NCBI GenBank assembly: GCA_020746835.1
Contig: JAGPNK010000013.1
Location: 62,001-126,000 of the forward strand
Direction: 5' to 3'
Length of the DNA: 64,000 nt
Origin: Stachybotrys elegans
Taxonomy: Eukaryota > Ascomycota > Sordariomycetes > Hypocreales > Stachybotryaceae
The position numbers and the translations under genes are program-made. Positions 10,412 to 20,865 of this stretch are shown piece by piece (positions within the stretch are counted from its first letter, which is position 1; each line of letters starts with the position of its first letter). The notes below the pieces were generated by a model. It searched no databases. It worked only from the letters and a program-made list of their open reading frames with translations, and was not told the origin of the DNA.

Positions 10412-11953
10412 TTACGACGCGGTTCCCAGTCCCCGTCGGACCTCGATCCTCCCAGACATGCACGTGCGAGGAACTTTGTTCCTTGAGCCTTCCGCCTCGT
10501 GCATCGCCGCCACCGTCGACGTCAGGCTAGCCACGCGCGACATCTCTGCGGCGCTCCGCTTGAAGGTGGAGCTTGTCGAGGTATCAGAGTGGCTCGTTTC
10601 GGGTGGTGTTGGCAGCTTCGGTTGGTACAGGCCTCGCTCGTCGCCTGCGTCGAGATGAGCATCATGAGCCCAGCTTCCTTCGAGCCCATCCAAGTGAGCT
10701 GGGCACTGTCTCAGGAAAGACCACGACAGGTCGTGGCCATGAGGGGCAATATACATGGACTCCATGCGACCTTTTTCGTCGCATACAGCGCAATTGTGGC
10801 GCAGGAAGTCGAAATCATATGTCCTCGATAGGGACACTGGTTCTAAGGGTTTGAGCAAAGGCTTGCCCTGGTGTCCATGACCATCTCTACCTTTAACCTG
10901 CAAAGGCATCCAGCTGTGTCCGCGGAGGAGGTCCTTGAAGGCCCGCGTGACGGCTGACGTGAATGACTGCCCGTCTCTGCCCTCTACGGCGACCATCTTG
11001 TGGAGGCCTCGTGATAGGCAACGTTTGTAAGCCGTCGAGTCCTTTTCAAACGGAGTTGCATATTTTGCAGATGGCAAGAGGGAGATGTGGACAGTCCATG
11101 ATTCAGTTGGCGTACTAAACGCGGCTGGAGGTAGTGTCAAGGGCTTGGGCAGTGGTGATATCGCGTTGACGGCGCCGCCATGGTGGTGCGCAACGCTGTT
11201 GGAGCTTGGTGTAAGACGGACAGTGTCCGTTGGTGGGTTGATAGGATGAGACGGCAGCGTCTTGCGCGTATTGCCGTGGGGGACGAAGGGGGTGATAGTG
11301 GGAGTGGCAGTAGCGGCGGATTCGAGCTTCTCGATCCTCTCCTCGAGGCTCTCGTCGCTGTCGAGAAGCTCTAGATGGCGGTTACGTAGATCGCTCAGCT
11401 CCTTGCCAGCCCTGGAAAGCTGCTCGCTCTGTATGCGAAAGATCTCCTCGAAGCCACTGACGCGCTTGTGCAGCTGCTCGACTACACCCCACGCGCCGGC
11501 GATGTTGTTGTAGGAGGCCTTGATCTCGGTAGACATTTCCTCGCGGCCCCTTTCGACGATTTCCTCAAGCTGGCTGACACGAGCGAGGATATTGTTCCAT
11601 CCATTGGGCTGGTCAAGGTCATTCTGGGCTTCGAGCTGCTGTATGCGCTGCTTGAGAAGCTCGAGCTCCTGGCGGTTGCTGGCGGGAGAAGGCTCCTCGG
11701 CGGTTAAGACATGAAAGCAAGAGAGGTGACCGCAGTCACAGGTGGCGCCGGGTAAATTCGTATTGTGGACAAAGGAGACGCAGGCGCATCGGTGGCCCTT
11801 GATGCCAGGGACGGTGAGGATGTAGCGGCAGTGGCCCTTGGGCAGGCGGCCGTCATCGCCCGGAGTGGGAGCGTCGAGGGGCTGAGGCGACGCCTGAGAA
11901 GCTTGGGAAGTCTGGGGCGGAGACCCCGGGGAACCAGAGAGAGATGGCGTCAT
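10412..11953 (-). CDS. uncharacterised Cys/His-rich coiled-coil protein (SWIM-like motif)
   Basis: Single exon, 513 residues, starting at MTPSLSGSP; the upstream in-frame extension looks like untranslated sequence. The family is not recognised and no function is assigned. A Pro/Ser-rich N-terminus precedes a compact cluster with C42, C56, C58, C72, C74, C79 and H81. The last part, CDCGHLSCFH, fits the C-x-C-x(n)-C-x-H pattern of SWIM zinc fingers, although the spacer is very short. Residues of about 95-225 form a strongly predicted coiled coil (for example ELELLKQRIQQLEAQ). After a Pro/Thr linker, the C-terminal half has a conserved-looking module (WTVHISLLPS, then HNCAVCDEKGRMESMYIAP) with a second Cys/His group, C-x2-C with later C and H. 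It may be a zinc-binding adaptor specific to filamentous fungi. This is inference. Confidence 0.7.
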   Translation of the reverse strand: MTPSLSGSPGSPPQTSQASQASPQPLDAPTPGDDGRLPKGHCRYILTVPGIKGHRCACVSFVHNTNLPGATCDCGHLSCFHVLTAEEPSPASNRQELELLKQRIQQLEAQNDLDQPNGWNNILARVSQLEEIVERGREEMSTEIKASYNNIAGAWGVVEQLHKRVSGFEEIFRIQSEQLSRAGKELSDLRNRHLELLDSDESLEERIEKLESAATATPTITPFVPHGNTRKTLPSHPINPPTDTVRLTPSSNSVAHHHGGAVNAISPLPKPLTLPPAAFSTPTESWTVHISLLPSAKYATPFEKDSTAYKRCLSRGLHKMVAVEGRDGQSFTSAVTRAFKDLLRGHSWMPLQVKGRDGHGHQGKPLLKPLEPVSLSRTYDFDFLRHNCAVCDEKGRMESMYIAPHGHDLSWSFLRQCPAHLDGLEGSWAHDAHLDAGDERGLYQPKLPTPPETSHSDTSTSSTFKRSAAEMSRVASLTSTVAAMHEAEGSRNKVPRTCMSGRIEVRRGLGTAS

Positions 11954-12296
11954 CTGGTCCGAAGAACCTGATAGTCGAGAGACGGCGCGGATGGTGCAGT
12001 ATTCGGTCCATGGAATGAAGTGTGAGAAGGGAGAGGGAAGAAGTAGGGTAGAAGGCCGGACGGTGGAGAGGTGGAAGCTCGCCAGAGATTTGTACCTGGG
12101 GATGGGGACGGACGGGATGGGATGGAGTGGGTGGCTCTGATGATAAGTAGAGGTACTCTGAACTGGCTGTAACAAGGCAAACTTCTAGAGACCCCCCCCC
12201 CTTCCATCCCTCGCTCGCTCCCCCATCCGATGGATGACCCACCAGGCCTGTCTATGGCTTTTCCCTTTATTACCACGGACCATGGTTTGTGTTTCT

Positions 12297-12326
12297 GGGC
12301 TGGGCTGGGCTGGGCTGGGCTGGGCC
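12297..12326. repeat. (GGGCT)n tandem repeat
   Basis: Five perfect GGGCT units followed by GGGCC, visible directly. It lies about 340 bp upstream of the Cys/His-rich protein start codon. Confidence 0.95.
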
Positions 12327-12647
12327 GGGCGCGGGCGATGTGCTTGCATGCTGCAGGACGAGCCGGGCCCGTCTCTCGCGATATCGTTGTCCAGGGCTCT
12401 ACATGATAATGGTTGAATGGCACACCGGTTGACAAGGGAGGACCGTGACCGGGGGGAGGGGGGAGTGGGGGAGAGGATGAAGCAAAGAAAGGGAGGACTG
12501 CGTAGGTGTGGTGCATGTGTGCACAGTATGGGCATGTGCATGTACATTGGGTGGGAGGCGCGCGCGCGCGAGGTGGATGGAGATATCATATCTACTTTGG
12601 TACACACCAACAAGACACTGGGCGCAACTCGATACTACCTACCTGTG

Positions 12648-12693
12648 TGGATGGATGGAGGATGGAGGATGGATGGTGGATGGTGGATGGTGG
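12648..12693. repeat. GGATG/GGTGGAT minisatellite
   Basis: Imperfect tandem array of GGATG and GGATGGT units. It is simple sequence with no coding meaning inferred. Confidence 0.85.
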
Positions 12694-13738
12694 AGAGACG
12701 GATACCCGTGGGGAGGCGTCAGGCTAGAGCGCGGGAAATACGAAGTAGCTGCTCCATAACGGCGCGTCAACAAGTCCATGGAGGTAGGGTGATGCCATGG
12801 AGGCTGGCCATGTCGAGATATCGAGCTAGATGACTGAATGTTAGGTCATCTCTCCGGAACCGGGTGCTATCCATGGCCCTGCATGGATAAACCGCGCAGC
12901 AGCCGTGAGCGTGAGATGGAAGATAAGTTAGGTTACAGGGAGAGAGGGGATAAGACGCATGCATGTCTCTTCCCGAGGGAGACCCCTGCCTAGACAACAA
13001 CCGAGAGAGCGCGCGAGAGATAGGGTGGATGCTTGTGAGTGGACGGAAGAGGGGAAGAGGGGGGAGGATGTCGTGCCGTCGTGGCGACGTAAATGGAAAA
13101 GCTAAAACGGCTTGCGCCCGCAACAGACCCCGATGGCATCACAAATCCCACGCACAAGGCCCGCAGGGAGGAGAGAAGAGACAACAAGCGGGCTACCAGA
13201 CACACAATGGGTGGGGGGGCAGAGGTCGAAAAGATAACGAGCACGCTGTGATTTGACGCGAGGGTGCCAAGGATGGTGAATTGCAGCAAGTGCTAGGTAG
13301 TATTGGAGATGGTGCGCGCGCAGAAACATACCTAGGTAAGGCACGCAGGGAGAGGCGGAAAAGAAAAGGAAAGAAGAAAGCCAGCCATGCTCTGACCGGT
13401 TCAAGGACACCCACACACACAAAAACAGGGGGCCCGTCCCCTACATCCATCCGTCTTGTTTAGCCAGGAGAATGTCTCATTCGCAAGAGAGCGGATGATT
13501 GCGTGTGGGTGGGTGGGCAAGCCGGTCAGGGATGGTCGGGCATGGTCAAGTAATGAAAACACAAGCCGCCGCACGCTACGACACTCGAGTTTGGGGGAGG
13601 AGCAGCGCCAAAAGCGGGCCCGCTCAGTGACGGACGCGGGCCCCCACGGCGGTTCCTGGCGGCAGGCAAACTGGCTGTGGATCCTCCTCCAGCGCTGTAT
13701 CCACAAGCATGTGCCTAGAGCCTAGAGGTACTAAGTAA

Positions 13739-13758
13739 AATCAATCAATCAATCAATC
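13739..13758. repeat. (AATC)5 microsatellite
   Basis: Five perfect AATC units in the 12-15.6 kb gap. Confidence 0.95.
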
Positions 13759-14182
13759 CGGCTTTGCTGAAAGGGAAGATGGATATTCCCTCGCTCTCCC
13801 CAAAGCGGACATTGTTGAACTGCCCGTACGAATAGGAAGGACGGGTCGGGCCAGCCTCGCCCTTTGAGGCAGCAGGGCGTGGCTACTACACTCATCATAG
13901 GCAATACCAACAGCCTTATTCGGCATTTTGGGGGGAGGGGGGCAGATAGATAGATAGGTAGATAGGCGGATAGGCGCACGGGGGAGGCAGTGAGACAGTC
14001 CCGGCAGAAGCAGTCAGGTTCCAGAGATAAGGCACCTCGCAGCGCCCGTAAGCCAAACGCAAGGCGACGAGTCAGGTCGTGTTGCAGTCTCGAGATAAGA
14101 AAAGACATATCTCGCCTCTCTCCGAGACATGTCATTATGCATGTGCCCGAGGTGTGAGGTCAAGCGGTAAGCGAAGAGCGTC

Positions 14183-14240
14183 AAGGAAGAAAGGAAAGGA
14201 AAAGAAAAGAAAAGAAAAGAAAAGAGAAGGAAAGGAAAAG
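14183..14240. repeat. (AAAAG)n purine tract
   Basis: About 58 bp of AAAAG/AAAGG units, purine on the + strand. This could form H-DNA-like structure or be slippage-prone. Confidence 0.9.
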
Positions 14241-14847
14241 CTAATCGCCAGCCATCGAGATCCGCTGTGTGAATCGGCATGGCTACTAGATATGCTGCTC
14301 CCCCTGCCATCTCCTTACATATGTACATATGTACGCAATATGTACGCAATGCGCCGCAGATCTATTTTGTTTGCGCAAGAAGAAGGAAGAAAAACGCAAG
14401 AGAGAGAGAGAGAGACAGCTGGTCCAAGCGCAGCGACAAGGAAACAAAAGAAAAGGGTCCAGAAAATGTGCCCGTATGTACTAAGTCGGTCGCTTGTGCG
14501 GCCAAGTAAGCCCGACGTCAGACAAGAAACAGAAAGGCGAGTCAAGCAAGCCATCTTCTCTTCTTTCTCTGGCCAAGCGGACGCGGATGGAAGATGGTCG
14601 CCGGCTTGGCAAAGGTGAGGCGTGCAATGGAGGCCTTTGGGTGCATCATCACGGCCTTGGACCCTCGCCACGTCCTCCCTACTTCCACCCAAGTGCTGGC
14701 CATTGTGTGCTTCTTGTCAGATGAACCCCCACCTCCGTCCCGATCGGGCTGGCGGACTACAGGTCCGGCAAGCCATTTTATCCCAAGTCGCCTTTCCATT
14801 CTTTGGTTGCCTTTGGCCCCCTCCTCCCCTGTTGGTTTTCCCTCCCC

Positions 14848-14865
14848 CTCTCTCTCTCTCTCTCT
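14848..14865. repeat. (CT)9 microsatellite
   Basis: Nine perfect CT units within a longer pyrimidine tract. Confidence 0.92.
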
Positions 14866-15580
14866 TCGCTGCCACCACCTTATCATCAGCATCCCCCCCC
14901 CTTGCCGTGCCTGGCCCCATGTCTACCGTAGATATGACAGTGGCCACCTAGACTCGCTTCCAAGCAGAAGCAAATAATCTACCCTGTCTTGCGTGCCTAC
15001 GTGCATTATCCGGCTTCGGGACATTGCGGCAGCCCGTACAATGATAATCGCCGGTTTTATCACATGCATGGCACCACCACTACCTACCCAACCCAGCAGG
15101 CTGCTGCCCTGTTGCCCCCAAGCTTACAGAAAGCCCCATGGATCCATGGATCCCCTTGCTTTGCCTATCACCACCCGTCGTATCGTGTGGTCTCAAGGTC
15201 TACGAAAAAGCAAAGATAACGGCATATCTATCGATGCAGCATCACTTGATCAGTTGCCCAGATAGTAACCTCGGCCCGCCCCTACTTATCTTAGTAGCAG
15301 TACATGCATGGGAAGCTGATAGGCATCTGCTATGGCATGTGGTGCACGTATTGTTTGACGGTAGGTTGCTGATAGATAGGTAGGTAGCTCTCCGTATGGG
15401 TCCGTGATCGGCAATCAATCGACTTCTTGCTCCGCACGTGAAAGCCGCCGCCGCCCACACTTTTGCTGGCAACGGGCGCTTCGCCATACGCAGTATAACC
15501 TCAACTCCAAGAGTTGGATCGAGTCGATCCCGTCCCCCTCCCCCATAGCGGCCCAATCCGCCCCCCATCATCCACCCGCC

Positions 15581-16419
15581 ATGGGCAGCTTTGGCGATTC
15601 CGTCAGGGCCCTGCTGGACACCTACGGCCGTTGTCTGAAGCTGCTCAAGGGTCTGCGCCAGGCCGGCCAGCCCAGCGACGCGCAGTCCAGCCTCGGAAGC
15701 TCCATACGCTCCGACCGAGCAAAGATCCGCCGCGTCTACTCCTCCGGCCTCGAGCACCGGGGCGCCACCTTTGAAAAGGGCGATGGTGAGTTTGCCAACA
15801 ACACTCGCTCCCCCTGGTCCTCTCAACGCTGCCCCCTTTTTGTCTTCTTCCCCAAAATCTTAACCATGTGTCGTTTGACTTTGCAGCCGCCGCTCGCTCT
15901 TCCATGAGACGCCTAGTGCGGAGACTCACGTCCAAGCTGGCCAGTGTCATGCAGACATTTGCCCGTCAGCCCGTCGATTACGGCTCGCTCGAGTCTATGG
16001 TCAACTCGTCTCGTCGGGACGCCATCCGCACCATGACTGATCTATCGAGCCGCGTGGGCTCCCGCAGTAGTCTGCTGAGCATCAGCACCACAAAGAGCCA
16101 TCGCTCTTCTGCGTCTCGGCGCCAGGGCCGCAAAACGCATGCAAAGAAGAAGGAGGAGGGGAAGCAGAGCCGCCGCTCTTCCAGGAGTACTCAGAGAAGC
16201 ACTCAGAAACACCAAGCTCGCGATAAGAGAGTGTCAATGGCTACAATGTCTTCCGACAGTACCAAGCTAGGTGAGGTTCGACGACGGCAGGGTTCCGAGT
16301 TAGGACCCCAGAGGGTCACATACCCTTTATACATGAGTCATCGAGCTGATGGAGAGAGGCCTTATGCTGGCTCTGAAAGCAGGAGGAAATGGTACTCGTT
16401 TTGGAGGAATTCCTCATGA
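15581..16419 (+). CDS. uncharacterised basic, Ser/Arg-rich fungal protein
   Basis: Model join(15581..15785, 15887..16419), 245 residues. The intron 15786..15886 has donor GTGAGT and acceptor TTGCAG, and the phase-1 join restores a GCC codon. No named domain is recognised. The N-terminal part (residues 1 to about 125) looks helical and conserved in style: MGSFGDSVRALLDTYGRC, then IRSDRAKIRRVYSSGLE and SSMRRLVRRLTSKLASVM. The C-terminal half is rich in Ser, Arg and Lys (RRQGRKTHAKKKEEGKQSRR) and looks disordered. The net charge is strongly positive and there is no signal peptide or membrane segment. The ATG at 15581 has a good context (acccgccATGg). The gene converges on the oxidoreductase gene with only about 200 bp between them. 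The exon structure is well supported by phase. Function is unknown. Confidence 0.75.
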
Positions 16420-16621
16420 CATACGTGTACAATATATCTCTTTAGCATGATACCACATGAGTCTTATGACGACTCATATCTATTAGTCGGTCGTGTCTTA
16501 GTACTCTCTGCGTCGCTTAGATCAACTCCTGCAAGACGGGTCCGTTGTCATGTTCATGGGTTTTCGTTCCTTGGCCCTGTGAAGATGGAGCAAAGGTAAG
16601 TGGTGGCTCAGTCAACCCGGA

Positions 16622-17596
16622 TCACCACCACTTCTCCCTCAAGACTCTATCCGGGGCAAGGACTCCGTTGTCAGAGTTGGTCAACCCTTCAACAATCTCA
16701 TCCGTCATGGTCGGCGGGCCACATACGTAGACGTATGTCGACTCCGTCTGCTCGCCAACGATATTGAGAATCTCCCCCAATGACGGTCGCCCAGCCTTCA
16801 CTTCCACGCCGGAACAGTTGATGTCCTTGATGTCAAAGCCCCCGCCAGTGGCATATACCCGCACCTGGCCCCTAAACCCCTTCTCCCCAAAGAGTGCAGC
16901 AATACGCTCTAGAAAGAGTACGTGTCGCATTCCCTGCCGGGGCACTTTCGTTGCATACAGCACATCAACGGTCAAGTGAGATCGCTGCTCCATCTCTGCC
17001 AGAGTACCGAGCATACTCATCAGAGGATTGATGCCAACGCCCCCAGCAATAAACACCAGGCGCTTGATATCCTTCAGCTCTGCACCCTGCGGGGGGCATA
17101 CAAAGCTGCCGCCAACTCGAACTTGCAACGTGGTCCCAAGAATCTCGTCGACTGGCCGCCAAAGCCATGCGGCTGGCCCATCGTCCGCGTGTTGCACCGC
17201 GAGTTCCAGATAAGGCCGGCTCAAGTCTGCCGCAGCGGACGGCGTGCTGGTAATGGTGAACCCGCCGGCTTTGGGGCTGCCTGGGATATATGTGTCGAGC
17301 CATTGGCCGGGTAGAAACTTCAAGAGTCCATGCTGGGTCAGACCTCAACCCTCAGACAGATTGCACGTGTAGGTAGGCATGCTCATCGTACCTTGGCGGG
17401 GCCAGTCTGCAAGCCCAGGCGGAAGAGCCGAATCCTCTCATTGATCCCATCTATTCGATCGATAGTAACGGCATGGAGACTCTGCCGTTCATATCATTAG
17501 TCTGTATGCTTGGTGCACGTATCACAAGTTCTCAACCTTGCCACGAGGCTCCGCAGATGTTCTCTCCATATGCCTGGTCTTGGTGGCGGCGTCCAT
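16622..17596 (-). CDS. OXNAD1-like FAD/NAD(P)H-binding oxidoreductase
   Basis: Model complement(join(16622..17332, 17392..17481, 17537..17596)), 286 residues, with all joins in phase 0. The ferredoxin-reductase-like fold has a short FAD-binding barrel (IRLFRLGLQTGPAK, then LLKFLPGQWLDTYIPG and FTITSTP). The NAD-binding half has the glycine-rich AGGVGINPLMSML and the C-terminal CGPPTMTDEIV motif. This matches the OXNAD1 family, which is predicted to be mitochondrial in animals and whose substrate is not established. Intron 1 has an atypical GTTGAG donor but a good ACTAATG branch sequence. The start could be the ATG at 17596 or the one at 17569 (MERTSAEPRGK). The longer form was chosen provisionally. 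No ferredoxin or haem domain is fused. Confidence 0.85.
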
Positions 17597-18145
17597 ATGG
17601 ACTGTTCGTCTTGCTCTAAATGATCTGAAGGAGATGGAAGAAAGTGCGCGAGGTGGTAATTTAATCGAAACAAAAGGGGGCATGCAATACATATCATCAA
17701 AGGGCAACCAAGAAGCAGTTCTGCCAGAGAACAAGACACTCTCACGACAATATCCAGGTCGGTGGTTGCTCCAGGCCATGTGGGGATCAAGATGCAACCA
17801 GTCAGTCATGAGGGGCATAATCCGCCCTTTTTGTCTTTACCACTAGCATATACGAATATATCTGCGCTGCGCCAGAATGCAATACATCAACTCATTTCAC
17901 CCGCTGACCTCTTCGAGCTTAGTACTAGCCCATACATGCCAACTTGCAGTTTCCTGCGTCCTTCGGCCGTTGCCTGCATCATCAACATCCGACCAGACTA
18001 CGATGGCGCACATGTCATTTTCTCGATAGCACCTCTTGGCATGCGATCGGGACCTAGCGGATCCCCACGCCAAGCCTTCAAGCGTCTGTTCTTTTATTCA
18101 AGATGCATTCAAGCTCTTATACCTTTACCCGGCTTGCTCTGTACA
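17597..18145. other. intergenic region, oxidoreductase promoter side
   Basis: This lies upstream of the OXNAD1-like gene (-) and downstream of the AP-1 gamma stop (-). Only non-conserved short ORFs were seen. It probably contains the oxidoreductase promoter and the AP-1 gamma 3' UTR. Confidence 0.45.
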
Positions 18146-20865
18146 TCAGGCAGGCTCCGTCCAGTTGACTTGATCCATCACCTGGCCTCCTGCCGAGTGG
18201 TTGTATCCAATCCTGAGACGCAATCGAAGGGGCTGAAAGAAGTTAGCGGATGCGATGCGTGAGTCTAGAGATGATTCTGAGCTACATACCCCTGAGCAAC
18301 CCGCGACTCTCATGTTCTGGGTTGCTTCAGCTCCAGGGCCGAGATCTGTGGAGGAGATGCTCTGAAGGCTGAGCTTCTGTGACTTGGGAACGGCTGCCTG
18401 GAGGGACACATTCGACAAGGTCGCCGATCCCGAAGTATTCCGGAACCGAGCTACGGCCATGATGATGCCCTCTGCGTTCCTCTGAAGCTGGAAAGTGACA
18501 TTCAGATCATTGGCGTTGTAGCAGGGGAGTCCAGCCGGAGCTGTGGGTGCTTGCGGCGGTGCTGCCGGGGAACCTCCCATGAGGTCAAAGTTAGAGGAAG
18601 GCGGTGCCGGAGATGCGCTGGCGGCGGGCGCAGGTCCCGAGCCGAAGAGGTCCATGATAGAAGACATGTTGGAAGCCGGCTGCGGTGATGAGGCAGTAGG
18701 AGGAGATGACGTTCCTCCCAAGATATCGGCGAGAAGATCAGAGTTGGATGCCTGGATTCCATTGGCAGGTGAAGCCGCGGCCGGGGAGTCCATAATGTCG
18801 AGCAAATCCTGCTCTGTAGGCTTGATGATCCTGGATTTGCGGTTGGCACTCTTGGCCTTCTTCGTCGTGGCTGGGCCCAGGACTCTGGACTCTTCCTTGA
18901 TTTGAGGGGGCGGCATCTTCTCGAGCACACCGCGGCGGATCTGATCAAACGCAAAAAGATTTCCGTACTCGACCGCACGCTGCTGTACTTCGACATCTAG
19001 GCTGGTTTGGTGGTGTTGAAGGAGGCGTCGTACTCTTTCGACTTGGGCGGGATCTGAGAAACGTGTGCTCAGCTTTACGAGAGCAGTGACGATGTACTGC
19101 GAGGTAACTTGGGTTCCGTAGCTGCTGTTGAGTATCAGCGTGAAGAGATCGAGGATCTCGCTCTCTTTCACTTCACGAACAAGCTCCTCCTCTTCGTACT
19201 GGCCGCCCCTGGTGAGAGCATCAGCATATTCACCAATGCACCAGGCACCGGCCTGGGTCAAGCTTTCCTGAGTAATGTCCTTCTTCAGGTTCGTGTAGAG
19301 TTTCTGCACAGCATACGTCTGGAGCTCGGGAGTAGTGGCTATGAGGCGAACAAACGACGACAGGATCTGCTCCTTGACGTAATTGCCTGCCAGGGACAAG
19401 ACACGAAGCATGGTGTCAAAGTGCCACCTCTTGTTAGGCGCAAACTTGTCCGCAGCAATACCAATCTGGCTCGTCATTGTGGGCTTGAACTCGTTGTCGG
19501 CAACTTCGAGGAATGCAAGCAGCTCGCGAATGAGAACTCTGACGTTACTCTCGTTGATCAGCGTGAAGCTGAGATCCAGGGCACGCCGCCTAATGCTGAT
19601 ATCGGGGTCTCGAAGACAATCCAGAATAGTATTGCGGTGCCTCTGCACTGCGTTGGGTTCGATCGCGACCACCTTGATCAGCGTGTTGAGGGCAACGTAG
19701 CGGATATTGTTATCTTTGTTAGCAAGGAATTTTCCAAGAATGTTCACGCCAAGCACTCGAAGGCCTGAGTCTGCCTCGATATCGAGAATTGTGCGCACGG
19801 CCTCGTACAAGATCGAGTTGCCCACGTTCTTGGATGAATCGGTATTGGTAGCGACCTGGGCCAAGATGTCGTTGATTTGCTCGCTGGTCTCGGAGTCGCC
19901 AACTGCCAGGACACGCAGCAAGTGAAGAATCTTGACCTGCAGGAAAGGATCCGTGACGCCAGTGACATCATGCTCTGGAGCATATCCTGAGGTTGACAGT
20001 CCTTTGAGAGTCTTGACTAGGCCGGGGACAAAGGCCCTAAACTTTTCGATAAGACCCTCCTCTCCGCCTTCCTCTTCGTCCGCCTCGCAGAGACCCGTGA
20101 CCAGTGTCAAGCCACAGAGGAGTACGCCGTGGTTTCTGTCGGACAGAAGCTGCGTCGCCTTCTCGATGAAGTGCTCCTGGAGGTCGGGAACCTTTCGACA
20201 TATCCTCATGGCGCAAATGGCGGCCTTGCGTCTGATGTAGGGGTTCGAGGTGGAAATCAAGTTCTCGATCTCGGGGAACAGATCCCTGGACATTTCGACC
20301 GATGCAATGTTTCCGAGGGTGCAGAGTGCCAGTCCGACAATGTACTGATTCGAGTGGCCCAAGTCGCTACGTCATGGTCAGCCCCTGTTTGATGCATCAC
20401 CTGGCATAGAACGTACTTCTTGAGGGAGTTGGTCACCAGAGTGAGCACTTCCTGGTTTTCATCGAGGAGCAGACTGGTCGCAAGATGCCCGAGGCGCTTG
20501 TCGGCAAAGCGAGGTGAGGCTAGCAACTTGATGCACTCGATCTGGCCGAAGTGGGTTCGCTCTCCCAGAGTGAAGAGGTACAGGAGCTTGGAGACATTGT
20601 TGCGGCTGTTTGATTTCAGTCAGATCCGGCTGAAGAGTACAAGCATGCGAGCCCCAGCATATCTACACACCGTATGTTGTGATCGTGGCCGTCTTCGCGG
20701 AAGCTGGCGCGGATAGCAGCACTCTCCTTCTGGATGACAGCTCGCTCGTCTGCAATCGTCTTTGCGGCGCGCACGTTGCGAATAAATTGTTTTACTATCG
20801 GCAGAACGGTGTCAGTGTCCGGTGCGAGCTTGATCCGCATCATTGCGCGCCGTACAGGAACTCAT
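18146..20865 (-). CDS. apl4: AP-1 adaptor complex subunit gamma (gamma-adaptin)
   Basis: Model complement(join(18146..18232, 18290..20366, 20417..20605, 20671..20794, 20856..20865)), 828 residues. Gamma-adaptin is the large AP-1 subunit that links clathrin to cargo at the TGN and endosomes. The trunk of HEAT/ARM repeats starts after [15 protein letters not shown] and includes [20 protein letters not shown] and [20 protein letters not shown] Pro/Ala/Ser-rich hinge (about 600-715) has LLDIMD and LLADILGG segments reminiscent of clathrin-binding boxes. The C-terminal gamma-ear domain ends [19 protein letters not shown]. Exon 1 encodes only ten bases (MSS plus one base). The last intron, 18233..18289, is 57 nt, in frame and without a stop, so reading through it would insert 19 residues into the ear. 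Removing it gives the expected family sequence ([14 protein letters not shown]). Confidence 0.94.

Larger units (their letters stand above)
11954..15580. other. 3.6-kb microsatellite-rich gap without a recognised gene
   Basis: This lies between the divergent starts of the Cys/His-rich protein gene (-) and the uncharacterised gene at 15581 (+). It contains many low-complexity tracts, listed separately, and only short ORFs with no conserved motif. The right-hand 150 bp (pyrimidine-rich, CCCCCTCCCCCAT) probably belongs to the promoter and 5' UTR of the gene at 15581. Confidence 0.55.
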
